From contig JALMGJ010000029.1 in assembly GCA_023362775.1 (NCBI GenBank), positions 4,964,268 through 5,028,267 of the forward strand: a stretch of DNA of 64,000 bases, in the 5' to 3' direction. Under the pieces are notes generated by a model. It did not search any database. It saw only the letters and a list, made by a program, of their open reading frames with translations, and was not told where the DNA came from. This DNA comes from Charina bottae. Taxonomy: Eukaryota; Chordata; Lepidosauria; Squamata; Charinaidae. The translations under genes and the position numbers were made by a program. This document shows, in pieces, positions 22,945-34,659 of the stretch; position 1 is the stretch's first letter; the number at the start of each line of letters is the position of its first letter.

Positions 22945-23004
22945 GTGTGTGTGTGTGTGTGCGTGCAGATTACTTGCTCAACGTAATCGCGCACACACAC
23001 ACAC
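22945..23004. repeat. Inverted TG/CA microsatellite hairpin
   Basis: A (TG)n run and a (CA)n run face each other across a short spacer that itself contains ATTAC/GTAAT arms, giving a long potential hairpin. Confidence 0.7.
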
Positions 23005-23192
23005 TAGGCTGACCATATGTCCCGTTTTGAACGGGACAGTCCCATTTTTTAAACAATTCTGGAGCTTCCCGTCATTTTAATAAAAATACCCATTTTGTCC
23101 CATTATTGAAAGTTCCTGCGGCGAAGCGTGCGCGAATGCGCGCCCACTTTCTCCAGGGTCGTTTTTTACCTCAAAGAAATATGGTCAGCCTA
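23005..23192. mobile_element. Short hAT-like element (type B, no CCAAT array)
   Basis: Starts TAGGCTGACCATAT and ends ATATGGTCAGCCTA, perfect 14-bp inverted repeats. It shares the first ~100 bp with the CCAAT-array family but lacks the array. Its right end has 'acctcaaagaaat', which also ends the outer element at 25322. No matching TSD was found. Confidence 0.7.
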
Positions 23193-23478
23193 TCCAAGTG
23201 GGGCTTTTCATGCCGGTGCCGTCCGGGGTTTGCATCCGACCACGTGACTGGGGAAGTTGTATAGGAGCCGAGATTAGCTGCGGGAGTACAAACGTTGCTT
23301 TTATCCCCCACTTACTCTCACTACTGCTCGGGCTGCCTTCTGCTTGCAGCCTCCGCCGGCTTCCCTCTCTTTAATCCCTTGCAGAAATGTCAGGCGAGGA
23401 GAAAGAATTGGCTTTAACTCCCAAGGAAGGAGGCTTGGGAAGCTGCTATAGATCAGGAACAGTGTGCTGTAGATACAG
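23193..23478 (+). other. GC-rich unique segment of unknown nature
   Basis: Contains CACGTGAC (near 23240, an E-box), a pyrimidine-rich stretch, and an ATG at 23387 that opens a frame of about 30 codons (MSGEEKELALTPKEGG) before running into the purine repeat. It could be a captured promoter or 5' exon, but no splice or homology evidence supports a gene. Confidence 0.25.
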
Positions 23479-23673
23479 GGAGGGAGGGAGGGAGGAAGGA
23501 AGGAAGCGGGGAGGGGGGGAGGGAGGGAGGGAGGGAGGGAGGGAGGGAGGGAAGGAAGGAAGGAAGGAAGGAAGGAAGGAAGGGGAGAGAAGGAAGGAAG
23601 AAGAGGGGGAGGAGGGAAGGAGGAAGAGGAGAAGGAAGGAAGGGAGGAAAGGAGGGAGGGAGGAAGGAAGGAT
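23479..23673. repeat. (GGGA)n/(GGAA)n purine microsatellite
   Basis: About 195 bp of G/A-only repeat. The open frames across it (E/G/R-rich or S/P/L-rich) are repeat artefacts. Confidence 0.95.
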
Positions 23674-24594
23674 ATGAGAGCAGTACACTATGGCTGTGCA
23701 GCTCTTTGGATCACGAGGTACGAGGAAGCTTCTAAACCTGCTCTTAGAGGTATCTTTTTGCCTTTAAATTCAAAGAGCAACTGATCCATGGTTTATAACA
23801 TGCAACCTCCTTGGTGGTCCCCTGCAAAGACCTCCAGAAAGGGTTAGCCAATTATCCTTTTCAACATGACGGAAGGGGGAAATCATTATCTTCAGGACTG
23901 GGCAGTAATATTATCTATGGCACCCATTAAATGTACATCAAAGCAATCTGAGCTTTCCACAAGGCCCCATCCCCTCCTTTTGGAGCGTGTCCCTCCCAGC
24001 GCACCGTTCGAGAGTCAGTGCAATCCTTCAGTTGCAATCCTTGGTGGGACACCAAGTGCAAAAGATTAGGAGAAACGCTAGTGCCCCGTCGAATGATCTG
24101 GGTAGGAAGTGTGCCAGCCTCACAAAACAAAAAAAAAGCTGAGCAAACTTCCCGCTTGTCTCTAGCAATCGTTCCATATTCCTCTTGTCCTAATAAGGGA
24201 GGGGGGGAAAACTATTTTAACCCTAGAGTGGGAAATAAACATCCCTCTTTTTCATTAATTCCTTCTCGCAAAGCTAGACAATCTCTTTGCTGCTATGGTT
24301 TTAATTCTATTTTTTTTCCAGTTTCCAGGGGATATAAGGTCTATTAATGCTCCTATTCCACTTTGAGGAAGGGCATTGAAAACAAGCACACACCTGCACA
24401 AATGTGCCCCTGAATTTCTTTTGTTTGCTGTGCAATTTTGGCCATGGGACCTTGGTGGGGCTTGAAAAAAGGGCCTGCGATTTACAGAAGGCCATAAACC
24501 CTGGTTGGCTTATCCTGTTTTAGCTAGTGGTGTCCCTTTCTCTATAAAGATATACATATAACTATAGATTAGTTATACAGTGTGTGGGATATTG

Positions 24595-24678
24595 AGAGCC
24601 AGTTTGGTGTAGTGTAGTTAAAGCAACGGGCTAGAAATCGTGAGGCCGTCAGTTCTAGTCCTGCCTTAGGCACAAAGT
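24595..24678 (+). mobile_element. tRNA-derived SINE head (GAGCCAGTTTGGTGTAGT family), interrupted
   Basis: 'gagccagtttggtgtagtgt ... ccttaggcacaaag' is the 5' part of the SINE also found at 40282-40485. It breaks off exactly where the hAT-like element starts at 24679. Confidence 0.7.
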
Positions 24679-25274
24679 AGGCTGACCATATGTCCCATTT
24701 TGAACAGGACAATGGCTGTTGTGGGTCTTCCGGGCTGTGTGGCCATGTTCTGGAAGTTGTGGTTCCTAACGTTTCGCCAGCATCTGTGGCCAGCATCTTC
24801 AGAGGGCAGGAGATGATGCTGGCCACAGATGCTGGCGAAACGTTAGGAACCACAACTTCCAGAACACGGCCACACAGCCCGGAAGACCCACAACAGCCAT
24901 CGAACTCCGGCCGTGAAAGCCTTCGACAATACATTGAACAGGACAGTTGCTTTTTTTAGCATTTTTCAACCGTCCCGTCGTTTTGATAAAAATCTCAATT
25001 TTGTCCCATTTTTTAAACCCGGCGGGAATGGCGCGGAAGGAGGATCTGAGCCGGAGCTGCCGATTGGAGGCAGCCTGGAAGAGGAAGCCCTCCTGCCTGT
25101 CAGCACGCAGCAAAGGAGGGCGGAGAGGTGGAGAGGAGGGTGAATGGCTAGGCGGGAGCCAATCATGTGGACCGGGGGGTGGGGTTTGCAGGCAGGAGCC
25201 AATCACATGGACCGGGGTGTGGGGACCCATCTTTTTCATGAATACGGAATATTACATAACACCCCGTCCCGTTT
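24679..25274 (+). mobile_element. hAT-like element with CCAAT array, split by a PLE insertion
   Basis: The left end TAGGCTGACCATATGTCCC is at 24679. The element resumes after the PLE insertion at 24946. Two 39-bp units with CCAAT boxes lie at about 25145-25225. Its GC boxes have decayed to GGGTGGGG-type forms. The standard right end stops at 'gttttgccatccc', so the last ~20 bp are replaced by the end of the outer type-B element. Confidence 0.7.
24712..24933. mobile_element. Inverted PLE terminal dimer (86-bp arms)
   Basis: Arms 24712-24797 and 24815-24900 are reverse complements with one mismatch, separated by 17 bp. Each arm holds the widespread amniote PLE terminal string 'gatgctggcgaaacgttagg' and the hammerhead-like CTGAAGA...GCGAAAC pattern. 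The insertion is bracketed by a perfect 12-bp TSD, TTGAACAGGACA (24700-24711 and 24934-24945). Confidence 0.8.
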
Positions 25275-25363
25275 TGCCATCCCAATGTCCCATTTTTGCC
25301 TCAAGGAAATACGGTCAGCCTAGGCCAGTCCCAATTGTGGTAGCTAAACAAGGACTACCTGTA

Positions 25364-26122
25364 ACATTTTGTTTACACGAGTCCCTAGAAGAAATTGGAC
25401 CTGATAGTTTGGGCTTTTATTTGAGCTATGTATATCACACAAAATTAGTAAGTTAGTATTCTTGAATATACCACATCTGATTACAGGAGTGCTGTTTGAA
25501 AATATTATCCCATATAAAAAATTGAGTCCCCCAGTCAAAAATATTATACAAAGTAGTAAACCAGCATTCTAGGAAGAATGCTACACTGTTTGGGGAGCTG
25601 GCTGAAAATATGCCTAAAGCTGAATAGAAAATTGTACCCTCTGTTTGCACAAGTTTCTATCTCTAGGCTGCTCAGTAACTGCTGCTGTTTAGGACAAAGT
25701 ACAATTCAGTTAAAAATCATTATAGAAAAGATAAAATAATATAAAAGCTAGCATGATGCAATTAACAGTAATAATAATATTAATAATAGTTTTATTAATA
25801 ATTCATTCTAGTGGTAAATGAGGCATAGAAACTAGAGAAATAAAACTAGCAGGAAAACAATGTGAAGTTCACTCAGCACTAAACTGGATTTGTTAAATAT
25901 TTCAAATGCTTGGAGAAACTTCCCAAAACACTTTCCTTGGTGTGAAGCGACCACAGTGCAGGTGCCAAGAGAGACGTCTGCAAACCAGAGACGTTTGGGG
26001 AGAGAAGCCTGCAAACAAGGTGCCACCTCTGAAACGCAGATCTAGTCAGCCAAGTGACTCGGGCACTTGTACAAACCCTCCTTGTTGTTCAGGGCTTTTT
26101 CTTCTTCTTTAGGTCTTTAAGT
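25364..26122. other. Intronic sequence, nothing recognised
   Basis: No supported feature. Confidence 0.4.
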
Positions 26123-26130
26123 CTCTATGG

Positions 26131-26225
26131 CAGCGTTTCTCAGCCTTGGCAGCTTGAAGATGGGTGGACCAACGCTCAGAATTCCCCAGCCAGCATATGA
26201 GAGATGCCAAGGTTGAGAAATACTG
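26131..26225. mobile_element. hAT-like MITE (CAGTGTTTCTC family), complete
   Basis: Begins CAGCGTTTCTCAGCC and ends GGTTGAGAAATACTG, with a perfect 8-bp TSD CTCTATGG at 26123-26130 and 26226-26233. More diverged than the 22.1-kb copy. Confidence 0.88.
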
Positions 26226-26420
26226 CTCTATGGTAACATAACTGGTTGGAAGGTGAGGAAGATATAGGACGGTGAGGAAGATATAGGACAGCGAAGACAC
26301 TTCCTCAGCATAGGAACAAAGGAACACATTGACTGGTATTAAATAACTTAAACATGGGTTTTAAACAGGTTCACTTACTTCTACAAAGTGTTTACTGTAT
26401 ATCCCATCAATACTGGCATA

Positions 26421-26751
26421 AAAAAAAAGGTTCCCCCCGCACATTTGTGCAGTCGTGTCCGACTTTAGGGGCCGGTGCTCATCTCCGTTTGTTAGCCGAA
26501 GAGCCAGCATTGTCTGAAGACGCTTCCACGGTCATATGGCCAGCATGACGCGCGCAGAACTCTGTTACCACCCCACCGAAGTGGTACCTATTAATCTACT
26601 TGCATTTGCATGCTTTCAAATTGCTAGGTTGGCAAGAGCTGGGGCGAGTGCGGGAGCTAACTCCGTCACGCAGGGCTAGGGATTCGAACCTTCGAACTTG
26701 CGATCTTCCGATCGATAAGCCTGGCGTCTTACCCGCTGAGCCCCCACGGCC
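26421..26751 (-). mobile_element. Sauria-type tRNA-derived SINE
   Basis: Full-length and antisense to GRM3. The Bov-B-like 3' end is at the left ('cacatttgtgcagtcgtgtc') and the tRNA-like head at the right ('gattcgaacc' B box). The TSD CAATACTGGC(A/G)TA (26408-26420 and 26752-26764) has one mismatch. Confidence 0.92.
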
Positions 26752-26764
26752 CAATACTGGCGTA

Positions 26765-27300
26765 CCCCAGCCCTAAAAAATATTCCTAACAGGGCTTGGA
26801 CTCTGAGCCTTCCTCACACCTGTCCTTCCACCTACATCTCCCAAATCTCCCTCCTCCAGTTCCCCCTCCCTACTGAAATCTGGGGGGAGGTGCCCAGGAT
26901 CCTATCCTTTGATTGACTGTTCCACCACCCATAGTCACATGAGGTAGAGGATCATATAAGGACTTCTCACCATTCTGGATGGGGAAATTGCAATAAATAA
27001 AACTAAGTAACTCTTTGCTGCCCGTATGTGGGGCCCAAATTTGCTGCCTTCTTCTGGCCCAAAGAAGGTCTCTTTCCTTTTCTTTCTTTCTCAACTTTCT
27101 TTCCTTCAGACTGTGTGTTGTGTTTTATGAAAAATCCCAAACTTCTGTTTAACTTTCTTCTTCCAGGATCCTACCGGGTAGAGATTTTACCCAGCTTATT
27201 TAGAAGAGTAGATAAGGTGGGCCTTTTTGCTCTGAGGTTTCTTGCGAACTATCTGGATGCAGGGAAGTGAACTTCTCGGTTTCTGCTGAACTCATGTAAT
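26765..27300 (+). mobile_element. Possible LTR remnant
   Basis: A TATA-like 'gatcatataagg' (about 26950) lies upstream of 'gcaataaataaaactaagt' (about 26990), spaced as in an LTR promoter and polyadenylation site. Neither end nor a TSD could be defined. Confidence 0.3.
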
Positions 27301-27789
27301 TTTCCATGAGACCTTGATACATCAAAATCTGTCAGATCACTAGATAATGAGATCCTGGGAGAGCCAGTCATACTGAAAATGAACCAAAAGGATTTCTAAT
27401 CAACTAAAACATCCATTTCCAAGGCTTATCAGGTTATTCAGAAGTAATTCAAAGATTAATCTGCTGAAAAGTTGCCATATATGGTTTGGAAAGCATTTTT
27501 TTTCAGGTATGACAGTGTATGAATATAACGCCCACAGCTGATCAGATTTAGAACTTTTTATACATTATAAAACAAAAGAAAATATGCCAACACATAATTA
27601 ATTCTGGTACCAATTTTGGTTCTTTATTCCCTGTTTCCTGTCTCTTCGTTACATTTACTTTGTCTCATCGGACTACATGAACTTTATTTAGAATAAACAT
27701 GCTCACATGAACATTCCATTCCTTTCAGTGGAGGAATTTTAGTGTGACAGAGAACATATGTAATTATTAGCAATATTTTAAATTCCCAT
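27301..27789. other. Intronic sequence, nothing recognised
   Basis: No supported feature. Confidence 0.4.
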
Positions 27790-28170
27790 GGAGTAATAAT
27801 GGAAGACTTCAACCCAAATAAGACTGCGAAGTCCCCCAAAATTCCTATTCAATTTTCCAGAAGTTTGAAGAAGAAACAAGGGGATTGGCTCTCCTAGATA
27901 TAACCCTAAACAATAGGGAAGACTGGCTGAAGATGTAAATGCAACTGTGAACCATGGAAGGAAGTGACCACCTTATCTTGGGTTTCAAGATACTACCGAA
28001 AGGGAAGCTGAAGCCTATGGAGCCTCCAGAAGAGCCAGTTACAACAAGCTTAGGGAAGAACTAGGCGGGACCCCATGGAAAAAAATCCTCAGGTCAAAGG
28101 TGGTACAGGAGGATTGGGAATGTCTCAAAACCAAGAAACCAGAAGTATAGTCACACACCATGCCAATGAG
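27790..28170 (+). mobile_element. Degraded CR1-like LINE fragment (endonuclease region)
   Basis: Broken frames contain 'FQKFEEETRGLALLDITLN' and 'EGSDHLILGFKIL', which resemble the end of the AP-endonuclease domain of CR1-type LINEs (the SDHxxI/L motif). Several stops are present. Confidence 0.45.
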
Positions 28171-28189
28171 AAGAAAATCATCTGGGCCC

Positions 28190-29660
28190 TTTTCAGTCAG
28201 GATTCCGGCGGGTCAGCACTGGTCACACTTGTGGATGACCTTTGGATGGGGGTGGTGTGTCCATCCTGGCACCTCTGAATCTGTCAGTGGCTTTTGATAT
28301 CATTGACCACAGTATCTTGTTGGACCAGCTCCAGGGATTGGGAGGGGGGGGCACTGTTCTGCAGTGGTTCTCCTCCTTTCTCTGTGGCCGGTACCGGTCA
28401 GTGCTGGTGGGGGAGGAGAGGTCCAGCCCTAGGTCTCTGGTATGTGATGCTGTTCAGGTGCTGGCTCAGTGCCTGGAGGCTGGCTGTTAGGCTGAGGAGA
28501 AACCAGCTGCAACTCAATCCTAGCAAGATGGAGTGGTTGTGAGTTCTGGGAGTTGACATCTCTGACTCTGGACAGCGTAACACTCCCCCGGACAGATCTG
28601 GCACTCAATTTGGGAGTCCTCTTGGACTCGTGGCTCCTGCTGCAAGAGCAGATGGCAGCCGTGGTCATGGGAGCCTTTGCACAAATTCATCTTGTGCACC
28701 AATTGCGCCCATTCCTGGACCGGGAAGACTTGCTCAAAGTCACTCATGCCTTAGTCACCTCCTGTTTGGGTTATTGCAATGCACTCTACATGGGGCTGCC
28801 CTTGAAGACCATCCGGAAGCTGCAACTGGTTCAGAACTGGCTCAGAATGCAGCTGCATGTGCAGTTCTGGGGGCACCATGGTTCACCACTACTGCATGAG
28901 CTGCACTGGCTCCCTGTTGCTTTCTGGGTGCAATTCAAGGTGCTGGTTATCATCTTTAAAGCCCTACATGGCACAGGGACAGGTTACATGTGGGACCCCC
29001 TCTCCCTGAGGGTATCTGCCCGTCCTACTAGGCTAGATCAGGTGAGCATGCTCCAGGCCCCTCTCTTAAATGTTGCCACCTGATGGGACCTTGGGGGCAC
29101 ACCTTCTCAGTGACCGCCCCAGCCCTTTGGAACAGCCTCCCACCTGAGATCTGAGGGAGGGCTGTGAAGACCTGGCTCTTCCCCCAAACATTGGGCTAGG
29201 ATTGGGGTTGAGCTGTGAGTACGCTGACCATATGTCCTGTTTTGAACAGGACAGTCCTGGTTTTTTTAGCATTTTTCAACCGTCCCGTCGTTTTCATAAA
29301 AATCTCAGTTTTGTCCCGTTTTTCAAACCCAGTGGGAATGGTGCGGGAGGAGGATCCGAGCCGGAATGCGGACCGGGGGTGGGGTTTGCAAGCGGGAGCC
29401 AATCACATGGACTGGGGTCGGGGTTTGCAGGTGGGAGCCAATCGTGCGGACCAGGGGGTGGGGTGTGCAGGCAGGAGCCAATCGCGCAGACCGGGGGACA
29501 GGGTTTGCAGACCCTATCCCGTTTTGCCATCCTGAAATATGGTCAGCCTAGCTGTGAGGATGTTTGGTTTGGTGCCTGGTGGGAAGGGTACTCTTGTTTT
29601 TAACCATGTTTTTATGGATTGTTGTGAGCTGCCTAGAGTCATCCTTTGTATTTTACAAGA
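28190..29660 (+). mobile_element. Old L2-clade LINE copy, interrupted by a hAT-like element
   Basis: Scattered frames match the L2 pol seen intact at 58.5-60.3 kb: LNLSVAFDIIDHSILLDQL, 'LGVLLDSWLLLQEQMAAVVM', 'LVTSCLGYCNALYMGLPLK' (28553-29083). A deletion near 28450 removes motifs B and C. The 3' part is split by the insertion at 29220-29550 and resumes to 'gagctgcctagagtcatcc' at about 29626-29645. Confidence 0.8.
29220..29550 (+). mobile_element. hAT-like element with three-unit CCAAT array, complete
   Basis: Begins TACGCTGACCATATGTCC and ends ATATGGTCAGCCTA, with a perfect 8-bp TSD GCTGTGAG (29212-29219 and 29551-29558). Between about 29370 and 29500 are three 39-bp units, each with AGCCAATC(A/G). 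The G-rich boxes are mostly GGGTGGGG or GGTCGGGG, consistent with CpG decay. No transposase frame. It sits inside the old L2. Confidence 0.9.
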
Positions 29661-29907
29661 GTCCCCTTAGCTATTGATTTAAAAGTGCAAGATTGGATAA
29701 GATGGGAGAGTCTTTTTTCTGTCTTCTCTTCATAGAAAAAGCTCCTCCTGTTTGTGGTTAAATAATACAGCAGTTTGCAAAATGGGGATAATGTCATCAT
29801 CTAGAGTGCTTGGATAACTTTTGAGGGCTGGCATATTTCCTGCCTTCTAAGCCACAAGTTATTCCTTCATCTTTTTATGCAGGGAAGCCTTTTTCAAGGA
29901 TGGCACC
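29661..29907. other. Intronic sequence, nothing recognised
   Basis: No supported feature. Confidence 0.4.
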
Positions 29908-29915
29908 CTGTAAGA

Positions 29916-30062
29916 CAGTGCTTTCCAAAGTGCCGCCATTGGCGACACACCAACGGTGGCAGTGGCAGTGGCAGCAGCATGGGGGCGGGGGCGCGCACGG
30001 TGGGGGCATGGGGGGGCACGCACGGTGGGGGGGCGGGGGGGCATGTGGTGGTGGCAGCGGCG

Positions 30063-30093
<31 letters not shown>

Positions 30094-30251
30094 CCACTAA
30101 AACACGGAAGCCCTGATGGCGCGCCGCTGCCGTCATCGCTGCCCTCACCGCCGTGCACACCCCCGCCGCCGCTTCTGGGTTGTGTTGCGACACACCAAAC
30201 TGTGTGTCGCGACACACTAAAGTGTCACGACACACAGTTTGGAAAGCTATG
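29916..30251. mobile_element. GC-rich hAT-like element (CAGNGCTTTCCAAA family), copy 1
   Basis: Ends CAGTGCTTTCCAAA and TTTGGAAAGCTATG, with a perfect 8-bp TSD CTGTAAGA (29908-29915 and 30252-30259). The interior is very GC-rich, contains 'gcgacacacca' motifs and an (AGC) run at about 30067-30093, and has no transposase frame. The alanine-, proline- or glycine-rich open frames across it are composition artefacts. Confidence 0.88.
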
Positions 30252-30259
30252 CTGTAAGA

Positions 30260-31163
30260 AGTGGTACAAGCTACCTCTTCAAGTCTCCTTCATATTTATT
30301 GTCCAAAGGTTCCATTCTCTTGCAACAGTTTCAGTGACCAATTGCATAGGTCTGAACCACCTAACCTGAAATGGAACAGATTGGGTGTTTAAAGCTTTTG
30401 CCAGTTTCAAATATTTCAAAATATCCTGAGAGCTACTAATTTATCATGGATCTCAAAAATGAGCAAGAGTGATCATCTCTCCATCTGTGGTGATGTGCCC
30501 AGCTGGACAGATAAATAAGAAAGTCATTTGTCCAACTATGTGATCAGGAAAAGATAAGTTTGTATCCCTGATTAAGCCTCACTCTCCAACCTGCTGCCTT
30601 AAAATATCTTGAATTCTCACCCCAAACATCTAAGCAAATGTGTAGCCCCAACACCCTGGAAGGGATCCACACACCATCCACAAACATATGACCAGCTGTG
30701 TCACAACTGCTAGCTTCAATTATCTGTTAGGGAGCGTTCTCTGGACTTACATACTACAAAAGTCTCCCTCAGGATGGGGGATACAGCTTTTCCTTGGCAG
30801 TTGTATGTTCCTGCTGGGTTGTGTCATAGTATAAAATGAAGGTCCTTTCATACAGTTCAAAAGTACATGTATGGTTGTACGTTGTATGTAGCCTGTCATT
30901 GCACACCCCGGGCGTCTTTTATAAGGGTGGCAAATCCGTTGAGTTTGGCCATCTCTGCAAAGCCATTGCATCACATTTTCAGGAGAAGGGCACTTCAGAC
31001 TGATAAGAATATTCATTCTTTCACTCTCATATCACCATTACAGAACTGGATCAAAAATTCCCGTGAACAGTTAAACTCAGGATGTTCATAGTGAATAATT
31101 TTAAAAAGGCTATGGCTCTGTATTGCATTTCACCTTCTTTCTAATCCTTCTCCATCTCTTTAG
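30260..31163 (+). other. GRM3: Intron upstream of GRM3 exon 2
   Basis: No repeat recognised. It ends in a clear 3' splice site: a pyrimidine-rich run and 'catctctttag' at 31153-31163. Confidence 0.6.
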
Positions 31164-32109
<946 letters not shown>

Positions 32110-32117
32110 ATCTAGAA

Positions 32118-32502
32118 CATAGCTTTCCAAACTGTGTGTTCCGACACAATACTGTGTTGCCTGCGGGGCCCAGGTGTGTCACGTCAAAACCCAGAAGCGC
32201 TGACGGCACACCGGCACTGCGTGTAGCTGCGTGCACAGCGGCAGCGGGCCATCAGCGCTTCCGTGTTTTCGCACGGCACACCAGAACACCGCTGCCGCCA
32301 CCGCTGCGGTGCGTGAAAATCCGAAAGCGCCACAGTGGCGGCAGCGCGTGAAAACCCGGAAGCGCCACCACGGCACGCAAGAACCTGGAAGCGCTGCTGC
32401 TGGCACTTCCGGGGCTTTGTGCGCTGCCACAGCAGCAGCACTTCCGGGTTTTTGCATGCTGCTGTTGGTATGTCGCCAACGGGAAAAGTTTGGAAAGCCC
32501 TG
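32118..32502. mobile_element. GC-rich hAT-like element (CAGNGCTTTCCAAA family), copy 2
   Basis: Ends CATAGCTTTCCAAACT and AGTTTGGAAAGCCCTG, with a perfect 8-bp TSD ATCTAGAA (32110-32117 and 32503-32510). The interior is a run of related GC-rich units built around 'cccggaagcgc' and 'cgcttccggg', in both orientations, able to form nested hairpins. Confidence 0.9.
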
Positions 32503-32510
32503 ATCTAGAA

Positions 32511-33289
32511 GGAGGAGATGGTTGGGTGGAAAGAAATCACATCTTTGGCCTTTTCTATGTGGCTTTTGCTTTCTGAAACTTATTGGGCAATGTGAAAACT
32601 CAGCTGACTGATATGAATAGGCACAAATGTCTGTTGTTAGTTTCAGTTCGATGTGGTTCATCTGAAGGATCTCTTTGGTGTCTCCACAATAGAATCTGTT
32701 GGATGTCAACAGAATTAGCCTGGAAGTGGGAACATTCCCACCCCTTTTTACATGTCTCTTGATGTACATAAGAAAGGATAGGTCCCTGATCATGTGGTTG
32801 TGGCCATTATCTTGGCTTTTTTTGCCCCTAGACACCCCTGATTTCCATCATCCCCAGTCAGCATAATTAATAAGCACTGTAATTCAGCAAAGATGGAGCC
32901 TTACAAATTCTGAGATTAAACCTGGGTCTATCATGGAAAACAAAATAGAATAATAAGCATGATTTCTGTTTGTATGGCTCTAGGATAATGAAACTGGCTT
33001 AAATGATCATATGATTACTAGATTCTAAGTATTAATACAGGTGTTCTGTATTAAGATTCTGAGACACTGTGTGAAGGGGTAGTTTCAGTAAGTCTACCAT
33101 ACTTGGGCTTCAAAAAATGCTGGTAAGCACTAAATGCAACAAGGAGAGTTTTGCATCCAAATATTGTGGTCTAGTTTGAGCAACAACCAGAAAATCCTGA
33201 ACAATTTGTCCTTCCAGTTCTTACTCACTAGTCTTAAATTTTCAGACTCCCCTTCATGATTAAAAATTAGACACATAACCTGATTTTGA
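32511..33289. other. Intron 2 sequence, nothing recognised
   Basis: No supported feature. Confidence 0.4.
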
Positions 33290-33304
33290 GTTTTTGTATC
33301 AGTA

Positions 33305-33641
33305 AAGTAAAGGTAAAGGTTCCCCCCGCACATTTGTGCAGTCGTGTCCGACTCTAGGGGCCGGTGCTCATCTCCGTTTGTTAGCCAAAGAGCCAGCACT
33401 GTCCGAAGATGCTTCCATAGTCATGTGGCCGGCATGACACACGCGGAACGCTGTTACCATCCCACTGAAGTGGTACCTATTCATCTACTTGCATTTGCAT
33501 GCTTTCGAATTGCTAGGTTGGCAAGAGCTGGGGCTAGTGCAGGAGCTCACTCCGTCATGCGGGGCTAGGGATTCGAACCTCTGAACTTGCGATCTTCCGA
33601 TCGACAAGCCTGGCGTCTTACCCGCTGAGCCACCACGCCCT
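33305..33641 (-). mobile_element. Sauria-type tRNA-derived SINE
   Basis: Full-length and antisense, with the Bov-B-like end at the left and the tRNA-like head at the right. A perfect 15-bp TSD GTTTTTGTATCAGTA (33290-33304 and 33642-33656) marks it as comparatively young. Confidence 0.95.
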
Positions 33642-33656
33642 GTTTTTGTATCAGTA

Positions 33657-34425
33657 CTCTGCCTTTAAAAGAGTTTGGCTCAAAACAGGCTCCCCTCCTG
33701 AGATCAAGAGAAGAAAACTGCTTCCAACCTAGCTGATTGCAGAGAGGAGAGAGAGAGAATAAGTAGCCTGTGTTCTGATCTGGAGATAGGGATTCACTTG
33801 GAGGGTATCGGGTGCCAACTAAACTGGAAATTACCCACAGTCATTGTCCAACACTTCTAGCACTGTGTTAAAATAGGCACATCCTTCCATCCATGAAGCA
33901 CCAGTTTGAATCAGTAACTTCCTAATTCCCATCTCACTCTTTTAATGGGATAGCTTCTGTTACCTCTAGTTGCTCTGAACTGTGCTCTGTACCCTTCAAA
34001 GTGAAATTATATGTAGGATATAAATCTTCTATATTAAAAAAAAATTGCAAATACACAAAAGTACATTGATGGGACAGAAACCACAACAAACACGATGAGA
34101 ATTTCTACTGCTGTTTTGGATACTTTCAAATATGCCAGAAACTATTTTAGGAGGTGCTTCTACTGTCCTAGGCTTCTCAGTGAGCTGGTAGCCAACAAGG
34201 AGTTCCTTCAGGGACATACCCTTTTCCATTCTGTGCCATGCCTAAAGCAGTGTCCCTGTGTGTCATTTCTTCACCCATCTCCTAATCATTAAATTGAATT
34301 TTGTCATAAATTTTGAAGATGCTCAAGTTTAGGCTTTAGTTAAATTATATAATTTGAGATGGATAGCAAGCTACTTTCACAGTTAGTGGGATTACCAGGA
34401 GCAGGTTGCTGGGTCTTGAGTAAAG

Positions 34426-34457
<32 letters not shown>

Positions 34458-34651
34458 ATGTGTCATCAAGTCATTTTCAACTCCTAACAACCACACAAGA
34501 TAGTGTCTCTTGAGGCCTACACTTATCCAGAACTTCCCTCAGCTCAAGGGCTGCACCAGGTGTTACAAAGCATGTTGAGGGTTAATCAAAGAGGAAGGAC
34601 TTCAGAGATTTTATTATTTTTTATTTATTTAAATTAACACAGCTGCCCACT
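33657..34651. other. Intron 2 sequence; (TGAT)n run at 34423-34457
   Basis: A short tetranucleotide repeat is the only recognisable feature. Confidence 0.5.
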
Positions 34652-34659
34652 CCCTAGAC

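Larger units (their letters stand above)
22596..25322. mobile_element. Outer hAT-like element/composite with 8-bp TSD
   Basis: Begins TAGGGTGACCATACGTCCC and ends ACGGTCAGCCTA. The perfect 8-bp TSD GGCCAGTC lies at 22588-22595 and 25323-25330. The 2.7-kb interior carries further repeats (23005-23192, the (GGGA) tract, a SINE head, a type-A copy, a PLE palindrome) but no transposase frame. Either a small element grew by later insertions, or a composite moved as one block. Confidence 0.65.
22406..25361. mobile_element. Tc1/mariner-like host element of a transposon nest
   Basis: The left end CAGGTAGTC (22406-22414) and right end GACTACCTG (25353-25361) are inverted repeats flanked by TA on both sides (22404-22405, 25362-25363), the mariner TSD. 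Only about 180 bp of left and 31 bp of right sequence belong to it; the rest is a later insertion at GGCCAGTC. Confidence 0.6.

Noticed and set aside
23387..23688. Glycine/glutamate- or serine/proline-rich proteins
   Set aside because: Repeat-coded frames in the (GGGA)/(GGAA) tract; only the first 30 codons from 23387 are non-repeat and they have no known match.
29370..29510. CRISPR-like regularly spaced repeats
   Set aside because: These are 39-bp head-to-tail units without spacers, in a eukaryotic transposon.
29859..30369. Alanine/glycine/proline-rich open frames
   Set aside because: GC-rich interior of a hAT-like element with an (AGC) run; frames occur on both strands with no domain.
32179..32835. 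218-residue antisense frame
   Set aside because: It crosses a transposon boundary and owes its length to GC-rich composition.
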